Source: an uncultured Draconibacterium sp. (GTDB lineage Bacteria; Bacteroidota; Bacteroidia; Bacteroidales; Prolixibacteraceae). Taken from it: DNA of 64,000 bases. Of this stretch, positions 45,506 through 54,893 are shown in pieces. The number at the start of each line of letters is the position of its first letter. The first letter of the stretch is position 1. Both the position numbers and the translations under genes were made by a program. Under the pieces are notes generated by a model, which was given only the letters and a program-made list of their open reading frames with translations, searched no databases and was not told where the DNA came from. The stretch is taken from positions 77,501 through 141,500 of the forward strand of contig NZ_OY771647.1 of assembly GCF_963674925.1 (NCBI RefSeq), written 5' to 3'.

Positions 45506-46209
45506 GGTTTGGTATTGCTCAGTTTTTCATTCAACAAATCGTAGTCGGTATTGTAGATGGACTGTTTCGACAATTCGCGCATACGTTTTAGGCCAGATAT
45601 GTAGAGATACACGACAAAGCCCACAAAAACAATGGTTAACCAGCCGATTTCGGTAAAAAGGATAAAATCGTAAATACCATGCAGAAGGATGGGAAACAGC
45701 AGCGCCTTTTGTTTCAAACTTTGGCGTTGTTTTTCGTAAAACTTTGCCAGCCCAAAATAAAAGCCCATGGTAATTCCAAAAATAGCATGAGCCGGTACGG
45801 CAGTTATTGCCCGTACAATTCCGGTACTTAATCCACCATCCATTACGTAAAGTATATTCTCAACGGCGGCAAATCCCAGCGATACGTATACGGCATAAAC
45901 AATCCCATCGAACTTTTCGTTGAACTCCGGGCTTTTCCATATCAGCAGATACAAAGCCAGGTATTTAAACAGCTCTTCCGAAAAAGCAGCAACGGCAAAT
46001 GCTTTCCATGCCGCGGCAAACAACCACGGAAACTGCAGCGTAAACTGGTCTAATAAACGTTCGAGAAATAATATGGGAATTACTGTTAATCCTCCGGCCA
46101 GCAAAGCAAACAGCAACAATCGCAAAGGTTCCTTTTCATATTTGTCGCGGAAATAAATATATACCGCAATAATAACCACAGGAGCCAACGCAAGTACCAG
46201 GAGGTTCAT
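45502..46209 (-). CDS. PrsW-family intramembrane metalloprotease
   Basis: A 235-residue integral membrane protein with about seven hydrophobic segments. The putative zinc site is EELFKYLALY with later conserved His residues in VPAHAIFG and LLHGIYDF, as in PrsW/CAAX-type proteases. In Bacillus PrsW cleaves an anti-sigma factor. The substrate here is unknown. It is translationally coupled to the downstream dehydratase gene. Confidence 0.87.
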   Translation of the reverse strand: MNLLVLALAPVVIIAVYIYFRDKYEKEPLRLLLFALLAGGLTVIPILFLERLLDQFTLQFPWLFAAAWKAFAVAAFSEELFKYLALYLLIWKSPEFNEKFDGIVYAVYVSLGFAAVENILYVMDGGLSTGIVRAITAVPAHAIFGITMGFYFGLAKFYEKQRQSLKQKALLFPILLHGIYDFILFTEIGWLTIVFVGFVVYLYISGLKRMRELSKQSIYNTDYDLLNEKLSNTKP

Positions 46210-46215
46210 AGCTTG

Positions 46216-47160
46216 TTAGTTTACATCGTTGAAATAAAAAGCCGGCACACCTTTCACGCCCGGACGGTATTTAAAAACGCCTCCGGCGTGTGGCCATTTT
46301 TCCAGGTCCTCGTTGCTGGTAGCTTCCCTTGCCGAGGTAATATAGAGCGTTCCCATATCTTCGTCGCCAAAAGCACACGAGGTAATATTTTTTGCCGGCA
46401 CTTCAATTTTATCGATCAGCTCGCCGGTTGCTGGATTCCAGCATCCCACTGCCGAGCCCCCCCAAAGAGCTACCCACAGGTTATCGTTTTCGTCGATGGT
46501 CATTCCATCAGGCGATCCCATTTCGCGAGGCACATCTACTGCAACCTCAGGATTTGAGATTTCGCCGGTCGCATCATCGTAATCATAGGCCATTACTTTT
46601 TGGGTGGGTGTGTCGATGTAATACATTTTTGTTTTGTCGGCCGACCAAACAATTCCATTCGAAATACTCACCTTATCCACCATTTTATGAATTGTGGTAT
46701 CCCGATCGAAACGGTACAATGCAGCAACTTCCTTCTTGCCACTCAGGCTTATTGTTCCTGCCCAAAATCGTCCTGAAGGATCGCATTTCCCATCGTTAAA
46801 ACGGTTGTCGGGTAAATCAGCTTCGGGGTCCACCAACAATTTTTTCGCCCCGGTTTCCATATTAAAATAATAAATACCGTTTTGCAAAGCAACCAGCGCA
46901 TTGCCACTTTCGGTAGGCACTACCGTTCCGATCATTTGCCCCGTAAACATTTCCTTGTTGTAGCCGGTAGCCGGATTATAACTATTCAGAATTTCCTTTT
47001 TAATGTCAATCCACATCAATTCGCCTGTTTTATAATTCCACAGCGAACCTTCGCCAAGTGTCGATTGGGTGTCGAGCACCAATTCTGCTTGTTTTGATTT
47101 TGGTTCTGAACAACAAAACAGTAAAAGTGCTGCTAAAAGAAATAAAACGGTATGTTTCAT
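46216..47160 (-). CDS. SMP-30/gluconolactonase family lipoprotein
   Basis: A beta-propeller lactonase. The ATG at 47160 starts a lipoprotein signal (MKHTVLFLLAALLLFCCSEP), giving 314 residues; the frame extends further upstream without signal character. The family motifs are LGEGSLWNYKTGELMWIDI, FNDGKCDPSGRFWAGT, ISNGIVWSADKTKMYYIDT and GSPDGMTIDENDNLWVALW, which supply the divalent metal ligands. It probably hydrolyses sugar lactones in the envelope. It begins 6 bp upstream of the PrsW gene end region and shares its strand. Confidence 0.9.
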   Translation of the reverse strand: MKHTVLFLLAALLLFCCSEPKSKQAELVLDTQSTLGEGSLWNYKTGELMWIDIKKEILNSYNPATGYNKEMFTGQMIGTVVPTESGNALVALQNGIYYFNMETGAKKLLVDPEADLPDNRFNDGKCDPSGRFWAGTISLSGKKEVAALYRFDRDTTIHKMVDKVSISNGIVWSADKTKMYYIDTPTQKVMAYDYDDATGEISNPEVAVDVPREMGSPDGMTIDENDNLWVALWGGSAVGCWNPATGELIDKIEVPAKNITSCAFGDEDMGTLYITSAREATSNEDLEKWPHAGGVFKYRPGVKGVPAFYFNDVN

Positions 47161-47326
47161 CTGTTTAAATTTTTTTGATTTCTGAATGTTCAAAAAAATT
47201 AAAGACATTCAGGAACTCACATAAATTTTAATCATTCATCTTGGTGAATTTAGAATGAAGAAAATTCATGTTCGTTTCATAATTATTGGTTTTCCGGTGA
47301 TTGATATTCTATGTTAGCCAAATGTA

Positions 47327-48139
47327 CTAAATACTTTTTATGAGATCGCGCATAATGAGCGTCATTTTAGGTTCGGCTTTCATGGCAACTTCCTGTACTT
47401 CCTCGTGCGAAATTTCTACAATCTCGCCGGGCACTCCGCTGTCGGTAACAATCGAAATCCCAAAAACACGCATATCCATGTGGCGGGCCACAATTACCTC
47501 AGGCACTGTCGACATCCCCACAATATCGCCACCCAAAATGCGGAACATCTTGTACTCGGCAGGCGTTTCGAAAGTCGGTCCTGATACGCCAACATAAACA
47601 CCTTCTTTTACATCGATATTATTTTGCAGTGCAATTAATTTGGCTTTGTTACGCAGACGCTGGCTGTAAGGTTTGCTCATATCGGGGAAACGCGGCCCGA
47701 GTTCATTCATATTTTTTCCGCGCAAAGGATGCTCCGGGAAAAAGTTAATATGATCGGTAAGCAGCACAATTTCGCCAACATGCCAATCGGGATTTAAGCC
47801 ACCGCTGGCATTCGACACAAAAAGATTTTTCACTCCTACAAACTTCATAACACGCACCGGGAAAGTCACTTCTTTCATGTCGTAACCTTCGTAATAATGA
47901 AATCGGCCCTGCATGGCCAGCACTTCTTTATCGCCCAGTTTCCCGTAGATCAATCGCCCGGCATGGCCATCAACGGTTGACACCGGAAAGTTTGGAATAT
48001 CGGTGTACGGAATTGAATCGATAATTTCGATTTCGTTTACCAGCCCGCCAAGACCGGTTCCTAAAATAATTCCCACCTCAGGACTTGCCTGAATTCTTTC
48101 TTTTATGAAGTTCGCGGTTGCTTTTATTTTCTCCAACAT
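47327..48139 (-). CDS. Purine nucleoside phosphorylase
   Basis: This enzyme cleaves inosine and guanosine with phosphate in purine salvage. The 270-residue protein is the trimeric type. It has VGIILGTGLGGLVNE, MQGRFHYYEGYD, VSNASGGLNP, SGPTFETPAEYKM and VTDSGVPG. Its first 62 bases overlap the end of lpxK in another frame. The start at 48139 is well supported because the family N-terminal helix MLEKIKATANFIKERI is needed. Confidence 0.94.
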   Translation of the reverse strand: MLEKIKATANFIKERIQASPEVGIILGTGLGGLVNEIEIIDSIPYTDIPNFPVSTVDGHAGRLIYGKLGDKEVLAMQGRFHYYEGYDMKEVTFPVRVMKFVGVKNLFVSNASGGLNPDWHVGEIVLLTDHINFFPEHPLRGKNMNELGPRFPDMSKPYSQRLRNKAKLIALQNNIDVKEGVYVGVSGPTFETPAEYKMFRILGGDIVGMSTVPEVIVARHMDMRVFGISIVTDSGVPGEIVEISHEEVQEVAMKAEPKMTLIMRDLIKSI

Positions 48140-49184
48140 AATTTAATATCTTCTTATTAAATGATTTTTTTTCTTCTTCAAGGAAATCAATTTTTACCGG
48201 CAGATAATACATAGCTTTTTTTAGTTCATCGCTTATCTCACCGATGTCTTTAAAACGCATGGCATCCTTTTCGGTTGTAACAATTAACTTTCTTTCTGAT
48301 TTTATTTCACTGAACTTTTTATCAATCTCACGAATATCAGCCATACTGTACGAGTGATGATCGGAAAAAGTTAATGTTTCCATATTTGTCCCCATCTTAC
48401 GAATAAAGGAATGCATTTGTTTTGGCGAAGCAATTCCGGTAACCACCAACATGTGGCAGGCTACGTCTTTATAACTTACTTCATCAATTTCAGGAGCATC
48501 GAACACCGGCTGCAGCGTTCCATAAACCAGGCGTGTAAAATACAAACTCTGGTAGGACAACAGGTTCACATCGCTTTGCAAAATGCGACGCATAATTGGC
48601 GTTACTTCCTCGGGGCATTTGGTGAAAAGAATAATATTTGCCCGGCGCATTTGAGAAACACCTTCGCGCAAACGACCAACCGGCAGCAAGGAATCGTTCT
48701 TTATCTGACGATTGTAATCGATCAATAAAATGTTTATCCCGGGGGAAATCCGGCGGTGCTGAAAAGCATCGTCGAGCAAGACAACATCGGGCGTTTTTTC
48801 GTTGCTGGGTTCCAGTAATTTCTCCACTCCCGAAACCCGGTTTTCGCACACCGAAACGGTAGCTTCCGGAAACTTATTCTTTATCTGCAGCGGTTCGTCG
48901 CCCACTTCCTGTGCAGTTGAATTGGTTTCAACCAAACGGAAACCTTTTGTTTTACGCTTGTACCCCCGGCTTAAGGTTGCCACCTCGTATTTCTCTTTTA
49001 ATAAACTAACCAGGTACTCAACATGGGGAGTTTTTCCGGTACCGCCAACAGTAATATTACCGATGGAAATTACGGGCACATCAAACTCCTTTGAATTCAA
49101 TATTTTAAGATCGTAGGCCCGGTTACGCAGAGAAACAACTATTCCGTATAACCAGGACAGCGGATATAATAATATTTTTACCAT
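48078..49184 (-). CDS. lpxK: Tetraacyldisaccharide 4'-kinase
   Basis: LpxK phosphorylates the lipid A precursor at the inner membrane. The 368-residue protein has an N-terminal hydrophobic helix (LLYPLSWLYGIVVSLRN), the P-loop NITVGGTGKTPHVEYLV, and VLLDDAFQHRRI and TFSDHHSY further on. The C-terminal 20 residues overlap the purine nucleoside phosphorylase gene. With lpxH at 35712 it is a second lipid A gene in the window. Confidence 0.94.
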   Translation of the reverse strand: MVKILLYPLSWLYGIVVSLRNRAYDLKILNSKEFDVPVISIGNITVGGTGKTPHVEYLVSLLKEKYEVATLSRGYKRKTKGFRLVETNSTAQEVGDEPLQIKNKFPEATVSVCENRVSGVEKLLEPSNEKTPDVVLLDDAFQHRRISPGINILLIDYNRQIKNDSLLPVGRLREGVSQMRRANIILFTKCPEEVTPIMRRILQSDVNLLSYQSLYFTRLVYGTLQPVFDAPEIDEVSYKDVACHMLVVTGIASPKQMHSFIRKMGTNMETLTFSDHHSYSMADIREIDKKFSEIKSERKLIVTTEKDAMRFKDIGEISDELKKAMYYLPVKIDFLEEEKKSFNKKILNYVGENKSNRELHKRKNSGKS

Positions 49185-49216
49185 AAATGTTCTTCAAAAT
49201 AGGTGGCTAAGATAAC

Positions 49217-49251
49217 AAAAAAGGATGCACCATAAATAATGACACATCCTT
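49217..49251 (-). terminator. Terminator downstream of sppA
   Basis: On the minus strand AAGGATG and CATCCTT form a 7-bp stem around a long loop, followed by a T run (TTTTTTG). It lies just after the sppA stop and before lpxK, so the two are likely separate units. Confidence 0.7.
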
Positions 49252-49272
49252 CAATTTTATTGCTGTAAAATC

Positions 49273-51060
49273 TTAATTCAGATAAATATCATAAGGCATC
49301 CGTACATAAATACCATTCATTTCAGAAGCTTTTTTCAGGTGCTCATAATAGCGGTATTTCTCACCCAATTCGCTTTTAAGGATACGTGCTTTTACGTTTC
49401 CGCCCAGCTTAAACATTTCTTCAAACGGACTGGATAATGCCGGCAACGAGACGGTACGATAATCTTCCAATCCTTCCATTTCAACGGCCAGTTTTATGGC
49501 ATCTTCCAAACCACCAAATTCGTCGATCAAACCAATTTCCTTTGCATTTTCACCACTCCAGACACGGCCCTGTCCAATGTTATCCACATCTTCTTTGGTC
49601 ATGCCCCTGCCATCGGCAACATGCGACAGGAAAGTATCATAACCAATAGATATATAGTTTGTCATACGCTGTTTCTCGTACGGAGTCATTGGGCGCATCA
49701 ACGATACAAAGTTCGAGTGTTCGTTGGTACCAACAGCATCAGTTGTAATTCCAAGTTTGTCATTCATCAGTTCGCCAAAGTTTGGAATCTGGCCAAAAAT
49801 ACCAATCGACCCGGTGATTGTATTCGGGCTGGCAACAATTTTATCGGCCGGGCACGAGATATAATAACCACCCGATGCTGCCACATCGCCAAACGATACC
49901 ACCAACGTTTTTTCTTCGGCAGCCAGTTTTACTTCGCGCCAAATAGTTTCCGAATCGAACACGGCACCACCGGGAGAATTAACGCGCAAAACAATCGCTT
50001 TATACGAGCTGTCCTGGCGAACTTTACGAATTTCTTTACCCAATTTATCCCCATTAATTCCTTCGTCGGCACTTAAGCTAGTTCCAATCTCGCCACTGGC
50101 ATAAATTACCGCAACTTTGTTTCGGCTGTACTTTTTGCTCTGCCCTTTCACCGGAACTTTAACATAGTCTTTTACGCTCACCACCGGAATTCCTTCTGTA
50201 CCTTCAATTCCCGTAATTTCACGCATATCATCAAGCACTCCGTCGCGGTATTTAGCTGCATCGATCAAACCGTTCTCCACCATTTCCTTGGCTTTCTTGT
50301 AGGTTTGTGCTTCATCAGCCAGTGCATTCAGCTTTTCTACCGAAATATTACGCGTCTCAGAAATTCCTTTCAGCATATGATTCCATAAGCTATTCATGTA
50401 AACCAGTCGCTGCTCGCGGTTTGCTTCGCTCATTTTATCCAGCATATACGGCTCAACAGCTGATTTAAATTTGTTGTTTGGCCCACGAATAATCTGCATT
50501 TCAACACCCAGTTTTTCAAGGGCATTTTTGTAGAACATTAATTCGCTGCTTAAACCACGAAAATCGAGAAAAACTTCAGGGTGCAAAACAATTTGATCGG
50601 CAACTGTTGCCACATAATAACCTTTCTGGTCTAAAATCATTTGGTCGGCAACAGCATAAATCGGTTTATCGCAACTGTCTTTAAAAGCGATCAAATCATT
50701 TCTGATCTCTTCAACCGAAGCAAAACCACCGTTTGTTACCGACAGTTTCAGGTAAACACCTTTTATACGATCATCGTTGGCCGCTTTCTTTAACGACTCA
50801 CTAATGTCATCCAGACCGATTGTTTTTATCGAACTAAAAAATCCGGGCAGTTCAAGATCTTCAAAAGGATCGTTCGGAGCACGGTCTACAATACTTTTAC
50901 TTAAGTCAATTACTAACATCGATTGGTCGGTTACCGTAATCTCTTTATCGGCCGAGGCGATAATTGCCCCAAAAACGATAAACATCAGAAAAATACCAAT
51001 TAACGATATGGCCAGGAAACCAACAATGGTCGCTAATACGTATTTGAAGAATTCTTTCAT
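49273..51060 (-). CDS. sppA: Signal peptide peptidase SppA, 67K type
   Basis: This membrane serine protease degrades cleaved signal peptides. The 595-residue protein has one N-terminal membrane helix and two tandem SppA domains, the long form of the family. The C-terminal domain carries VNSPGGAVFDSETIWREV and GDVAASGGYYISCPADKIVA, which contain the nucleophile Ser. The general-base Lys is expected in the N-terminal domain, where I did not place it. It is a single gene with its own terminator. Confidence 0.93.
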   Translation of the reverse strand: MKEFFKYVLATIVGFLAISLIGIFLMFIVFGAIIASADKEITVTDQSMLVIDLSKSIVDRAPNDPFEDLELPGFFSSIKTIGLDDISESLKKAANDDRIKGVYLKLSVTNGGFASVEEIRNDLIAFKDSCDKPIYAVADQMILDQKGYYVATVADQIVLHPEVFLDFRGLSSELMFYKNALEKLGVEMQIIRGPNNKFKSAVEPYMLDKMSEANREQRLVYMNSLWNHMLKGISETRNISVEKLNALADEAQTYKKAKEMVENGLIDAAKYRDGVLDDMREITGIEGTEGIPVVSVKDYVKVPVKGQSKKYSRNKVAVIYASGEIGTSLSADEGINGDKLGKEIRKVRQDSSYKAIVLRVNSPGGAVFDSETIWREVKLAAEEKTLVVSFGDVAASGGYYISCPADKIVASPNTITGSIGIFGQIPNFGELMNDKLGITTDAVGTNEHSNFVSLMRPMTPYEKQRMTNYISIGYDTFLSHVADGRGMTKEDVDNIGQGRVWSGENAKEIGLIDEFGGLEDAIKLAVEMEGLEDYRTVSLPALSSPFEEMFKLGGNVKARILKSELGEKYRYYEHLKKASEMNGIYVRMPYDIYLN

Positions 51061-51137
51061 ATTTTTGTAATTTTATTAATGTTCCAGTTTAGTGAATGAG
51101 TACCATTTTAAGTAAGGAATTACAAATATAAGATACA

Positions 51138-51629
51138 ATGAACAAGGTGTTTCTTGGAATAGGCGGAAATATTGGCGACAAACATAAAAATTTTAAACGT
51201 GCCATCGAATTGATTGACTTAAAACTAGGTAAAATAATCCAAAAGTCATCGGTTTACGAAACACCACCGTGGGGTTTTCATTGCGATGATGTGTTCTGGA
51301 ACCAGGTAGTGGTTATTGAAACCAAACTTGAGGCGGAAGAACTGCTGTGGCGCATCCACGAAATGGAAGCCGATTTTGGCCGGAAACGTGGCAATGAACG
51401 CTACTCGTCGCGCGAAATGGATATTGACATCCTGTATTTTAACGACGAGTTTATGGAGTCGAAAGATCTGATCGTTCCTCACCCGCGCATTCACGAACGA
51501 CGTTTTGTTCTTGTTCCGTTGGTTGAAATTGCCCCGGAAATGAAACACCCGCTTCGGCGTTTAACCAGCATTGAAATGCTGGAAAACTGCCTCGACAAAT
51601 CGGTGATTAAAAAAGTTGAAATGGAGTAA
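51138..51629 (+). CDS. folK: Hydroxymethyldihydropterin pyrophosphokinase
   Basis: FolK pyrophosphorylates hydroxymethyldihydropterin in folate synthesis. The 163-residue protein has the usual length. It shows FLGIGGNIGDKHKNFKRAIE, SSVYETPPWG, and the signature RYSSREMDIDILYF with PHPRIHERRFVLVPLVEIAP. It is divergent from sppA and convergent with hflX; the 163-bp space to hflX shows no clear terminator. Confidence 0.95.
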   Translation: MNKVFLGIGGNIGDKHKNFKRAIELIDLKLGKIIQKSSVYETPPWGFHCDDVFWNQVVVIETKLEAEELLWRIHEMEADFGRKRGNERYSSREMDIDILYFNDEFMESKDLIVPHPRIHERRFVLVPLVEIAPEMKHPLRRLTSIEMLENCLDKSVIKKVEME

Positions 51630-51792
51630 AACCTGAATGATGAATTTCGATTAACGAATTTTGATTTCAGATTGAACACCAAGAAGTTGCCATTTGATTT
51701 ACAGTACATTACAAGATTTAACACATAATAATAGCAGTGGCCAAACAGAAACCTGCACTTTCATCTTTAGGAGCAAAATAAAAGAACCATGT

Positions 51793-53007
51793 TTATTCCT
51801 GAATTCCTTTTGTCCAGTCCGAATCATAAAGGTAATCGTTATACGGAAAACGCTGCGAGTGAATCCCCTTCACTTTTTCGTAAAGTTCCATCTTAAACTC
51901 TTCGATATTCGTTTTTTCTTTTGCTGAAATGAATAATGCCGGGGTGTTGCTTTTTGCCATCCACGAGCTTTTCCACTCTTCCAGGGTGAAATTATCTTTT
52001 GTACGTGGCGAAAGATCATCCTCATCTTTTTCCTCGTAGGTAAAAGCATCAATTTTATTGAAGATGTAGAAAGTTGGTTTATCGCCGGCATCGATTTCTT
52101 TCAGTGTAGTGTCAACCGTTTCAATCTGTTCTTCAAATCCCGGATGCGAAATATCAACAATGTGTAGCAAAATATCTGCCTCGCGCACCTCGTCGAGTGT
52201 TGATTTAAACGATTCAACCAATCCGTGTGGCAGTTTGCGGATAAAACCAACCGTATCGGCCAGAAGGAGAGGCAGGTTTTCGATCACCACTTTTCGTACC
52301 GTAGTATCGAGTGTAGCAAAAAGTTTATTCTCGGCAAACACTTCCGACTTGGCCATCATATTCATGATAGTTGATTTGCCAACATTGGTATACCCCACCA
52401 AAGCTACGCGCACCATTTTTCCACGGTTTTTGCGCTGGGTAGCCTTTTGTTTATCGATTTTTACCAGCTGAGTTTTTAAGCGGCTGATTTTGTCAAGAAT
52501 AATACGGCGGTCGGTTTCTATCTGTGTCTCACCCGGACCACGCATACCAATACCACCACGCTGACGCTCGAGGTGAGTCCACATTCGTGTTAATCGCGGA
52601 AGCAAATACTGGTACTGCGCTAACTCAACCTGCGTTTTTGCATGAGCTGTTTGTGCCCGCTTTGCAAAAATATCGAGGATAAGATTGGTACGATCCAGTA
52701 CCTTACATTCTAACTCGCGTTCAATATTTCGTAATTGAGTTGGTGTAAGTTCGTCGTCGAAAATTACCGTATCGGCCTCAACAACCTTTATGTATTGATT
52801 AATCTCGTCGAGTTTTCCCGGGCCAACGAATGTGGCTTTATTCGGAACATCCAGCTTTTGGGTGAATTTTTTTAATACTTGCGCACCCGCAGTATCGGCC
52901 AAAAACTCCAACTCGTCGAGGTACTCTTTTGCCTGACGTTCATCCTGATCCTGGTTGATCAGTCCCACAATAACCGCTTTTTCTGTTATAGGTGCTGTTT
53001 CTATCAT
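51793..53007 (-). CDS. hflX: GTPase HflX
   Basis: HflX is a ribosome-associated GTPase that rescues or splits stalled 70S ribosomes. The 404-residue protein has an N-terminal HflX domain (PGKLDEINQYIKVVEADTVI), a glycine-rich linker GGIGMRGPGETQIETDRRII, and the G domain. The G-domain motifs are G1 GYTNVGKST, G3 ADTVGFI and G4 FNKIDA. It is downstream of a tonB gene on the same strand, with a terminator between. Confidence 0.94.
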   Translation of the reverse strand: MIETAPITEKAVIVGLINQDQDERQAKEYLDELEFLADTAGAQVLKKFTQKLDVPNKATFVGPGKLDEINQYIKVVEADTVIFDDELTPTQLRNIERELECKVLDRTNLILDIFAKRAQTAHAKTQVELAQYQYLLPRLTRMWTHLERQRGGIGMRGPGETQIETDRRIILDKISRLKTQLVKIDKQKATQRKNRGKMVRVALVGYTNVGKSTIMNMMAKSEVFAENKLFATLDTTVRKVVIENLPLLLADTVGFIRKLPHGLVESFKSTLDEVREADILLHIVDISHPGFEEQIETVDTTLKEIDAGDKPTFYIFNKIDAFTYEEKDEDDLSPRTKDNFTLEEWKSSWMAKSNTPALFISAKEKTNIEEFKMELYEKVKGIHSQRFPYNDYLYDSDWTKGIQE

Positions 53008-53023
53008 TTACTTTATTTTAGTC

Positions 53024-53057
53024 AAAAAAAAACTCCTGCTTCGAAAGAAACAGGAGT
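53024..53057 (-). terminator. Intrinsic terminator of the tonB gene
   Basis: On the minus strand ACTCCTG and CAGGAGT form a perfect 7-bp stem followed by nine T. It lies 24 bp after the stop of the tonB gene at 53081. Confidence 0.92.
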
Positions 53058-53080
53058 GCAAAAATATTGTTTTTTATTTG

Positions 53081-53770
53081 TTACTGCAACACGAAGTTAA
53101 TTGGTACCGTGTACGATACATTAACCGGTTTTCCTCGCTGTTTACCTGGCTTCCATGCAGGAAGCGCATTTACCACACGAAGAGCTTCTTTATCCAACGA
53201 AGGGTCAACTCCCCTTGCGATTTTAGCATCGGTAACTTTTCCTGTTTTACTTACCACGAAAGTTACATATACTTTACCTTGAATACCGTTTTCCTGTGCA
53301 ATTACAGGATACTTGATAGCATTGGCAATATATTTACGCAATGCAAGGTCTCCACCCGGGAATTCCGGCATATCTTCTACGATAAAGAATACCTGAGCTT
53401 CTTCCTCTTCTTCTTCAGCTGCTGTTTCGATAACAGGAGCAACGTCGATTTCTGTTAGATCATCGGCCTCTGTATCTTCAATTTCCAGCTCATCTTCAAT
53501 CTCCACATCATCGTCAACAATGTTCAACACCTCGATAACTTTTGGTGGTGGAGGTGGTGGAGGTGGTTTCACCTCTTGCTCACGAGTAATAGGAATGATC
53601 TCTTCTTCAACTTCCGCAGTTTGGATCTGACCAAGGTCAGCAGCTTTTGATGGTTTCGTAGTCCACTCAAAAGCCAGAAGCGAAAGCCCCAACGCGACAA
53701 CTAATCCAATCAGCCAAAACATATTCTTTTTGGCTTCCAGATCAGCTTTTGGTGTTTTTTTAAGTTCCAT
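53081..53770 (-). CDS. TonB energy transducer, paralogue A
   Basis: The 229-residue protein couples the ExbBD proton-driven motor to outer-membrane receptors. It has one N-terminal membrane helix (MFWLIGLVVALGLSLLAFEW), a run of eight prolines at 69-76 and a long acidic linker (residues 85-130). A C-terminal TonB domain follows with FPGGDLALRKYIANAIKYP and GKVYVTFVVSKTGKV, then a NALPAWKPGKQRGKPVNVSY end. It lies next to a second tonB of the same type. Confidence 0.93.
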   Translation of the reverse strand: MELKKTPKADLEAKKNMFWLIGLVVALGLSLLAFEWTTKPSKAADLGQIQTAEVEEEIIPITREQEVKPPPPPPPPKVIEVLNIVDDDVEIEDELEIEDTEADDLTEIDVAPVIETAAEEEEEEAQVFFIVEDMPEFPGGDLALRKYIANAIKYPVIAQENGIQGKVYVTFVVSKTGKVTDAKIARGVDPSLDKEALRVVNALPAWKPGKQRGKPVNVSYTVPINFVLQ

Positions 53771-53879
53771 ACTTAACTATTTTATTTGTTTTATTTGATT
53801 TTTCTGCCCTTCAAAATCGGGGCTTAAAGATAAAAAATAATCTTCACATGCAAGTGAATTTTAAATTCATTTCAATTTT

Positions 53880-54566
53880 CTATTGTAATATAAAATTTAT
53901 GGGTACAGTATAGCGCACTTTTACCGCCTTATTGCCCTGTTTCCCCGGCTTCCACCGAGGCATCGATTTCACTACACGAATTGCTTCACGGTCAAGTGAT
54001 GTGTCGACTCCGCGTGCCAGTGCAACGTTATAAATGTCCCCATTTTCATCAACTACAAAGGTCACAAATACCTTGCCTTTAATTCCATTTTCCTGTGCAA
54101 TTGTCGGGTACTTAACATTTTTTGATAAAAAGCTCAACAAAGCAACATTTCCTCCCGGAAATTCGGGCATTGTTTCAGCAAAGTCTAAAATTGCGCTTAA
54201 ATCCTCTTCCCCCGGATCTTCCCCTGAATCCATAATGCTTCCAAGATCAATTACTACCGGTTCTTCCGGTTCTTCGCCCAGCCAAATAAATTCATCTTTA
54301 ATATCTACTCCGTCTTTAATGATTTCAAAATTCGGCACTTTTACAATGATTTCTTCAGGCTTGGACTTTTCGGCCGGGGTACTGGGAATAACCAGGTCTT
54401 CGGGTGGCATGTAATCTCTGCTTCCCTGTACAATCATTACTTTTCGTGCAGGTTGTTTCCACTCGAATGCAAACAATGTAAAACCAAGCGCAAGTACCAA
54501 ACCGATCAGGAACAAGGTAGTTTTTTTTCTTTCGAGATCAGCTTTCTTTGTTTTTTTAGATTTCAT
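53880..54566 (-). CDS. TonB energy transducer, paralogue B
   Basis: A 228-residue TonB protein. I chose the ATG at 54566, which gives MKSKKTKKADLERKKTTLFL, parallel to the start of paralogue A; a longer frame runs upstream to the tRNA promoter region and is unlikely to be used. The membrane helix is LFLIGLVLALGFTLFAFEW. The proline run of paralogue A is missing. The C-terminal TonB domain is conserved (FPGGNVALLSFLSKNVKYPT; SMPRWKPGKQGNKAVKVRYT). The pair arose by tandem duplication. Confidence 0.92.
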   Translation of the reverse strand: MKSKKTKKADLERKKTTLFLIGLVLALGFTLFAFEWKQPARKVMIVQGSRDYMPPEDLVIPSTPAEKSKPEEIIVKVPNFEIIKDGVDIKDEFIWLGEEPEEPVVIDLGSIMDSGEDPGEEDLSAILDFAETMPEFPGGNVALLSFLSKNVKYPTIAQENGIKGKVFVTFVVDENGDIYNVALARGVDTSLDREAIRVVKSMPRWKPGKQGNKAVKVRYTVPINFILQ

Positions 54567-54668
54567 GGGTTCTAATTTTATTGGATTGTTAAATAAATCA
54601 AAGAACGCCGGCTTCTTGTTTTCTGCAGTTATATTTAATAACAGCAAAAACTTTACCAAAAAAAATAT

Positions 54669-54700
54669 TTGATTGATTCTGAAAAATATTTTTATATTTG
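54669..54700 (+). promoter_or_regulatory. Promoter of tRNA-Ala(GGC)
   Basis: TTG at 54669-54671, a 21-nt spacer and TATATTTG at 54693-54700, a match to TAnnTTTG. The tRNA starts 13 bp later. An alternative -33 TTG at 54673-54675 would give a 17-nt spacer. Confidence 0.6.
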
Positions 54701-54712
54701 CAGCCACGTTTT

Positions 54713-54789
<77 letters not shown>

Positions 54790-54798
54790 ACATTATCA

Positions 54799-54831
54799 AG
54801 GAGTTACGATTAAATCGTTGCTCCTTTTTTT
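54799..54831 (+). terminator. Intrinsic terminator downstream of tRNA-Ala
   Basis: AAGGAG, then ACGAT, pairs with ATCGT and CTCCTT around a short loop, followed by a T run ending in A. The stem has one internal mismatch. It lies 12 bp after the tRNA. Confidence 0.8.
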
Positions 54832-54893
54832 ATGCAAGGACAAACAAAAGATCAAACAAATTAGTTTATTAATGAATAAACTCCACTGTCATT

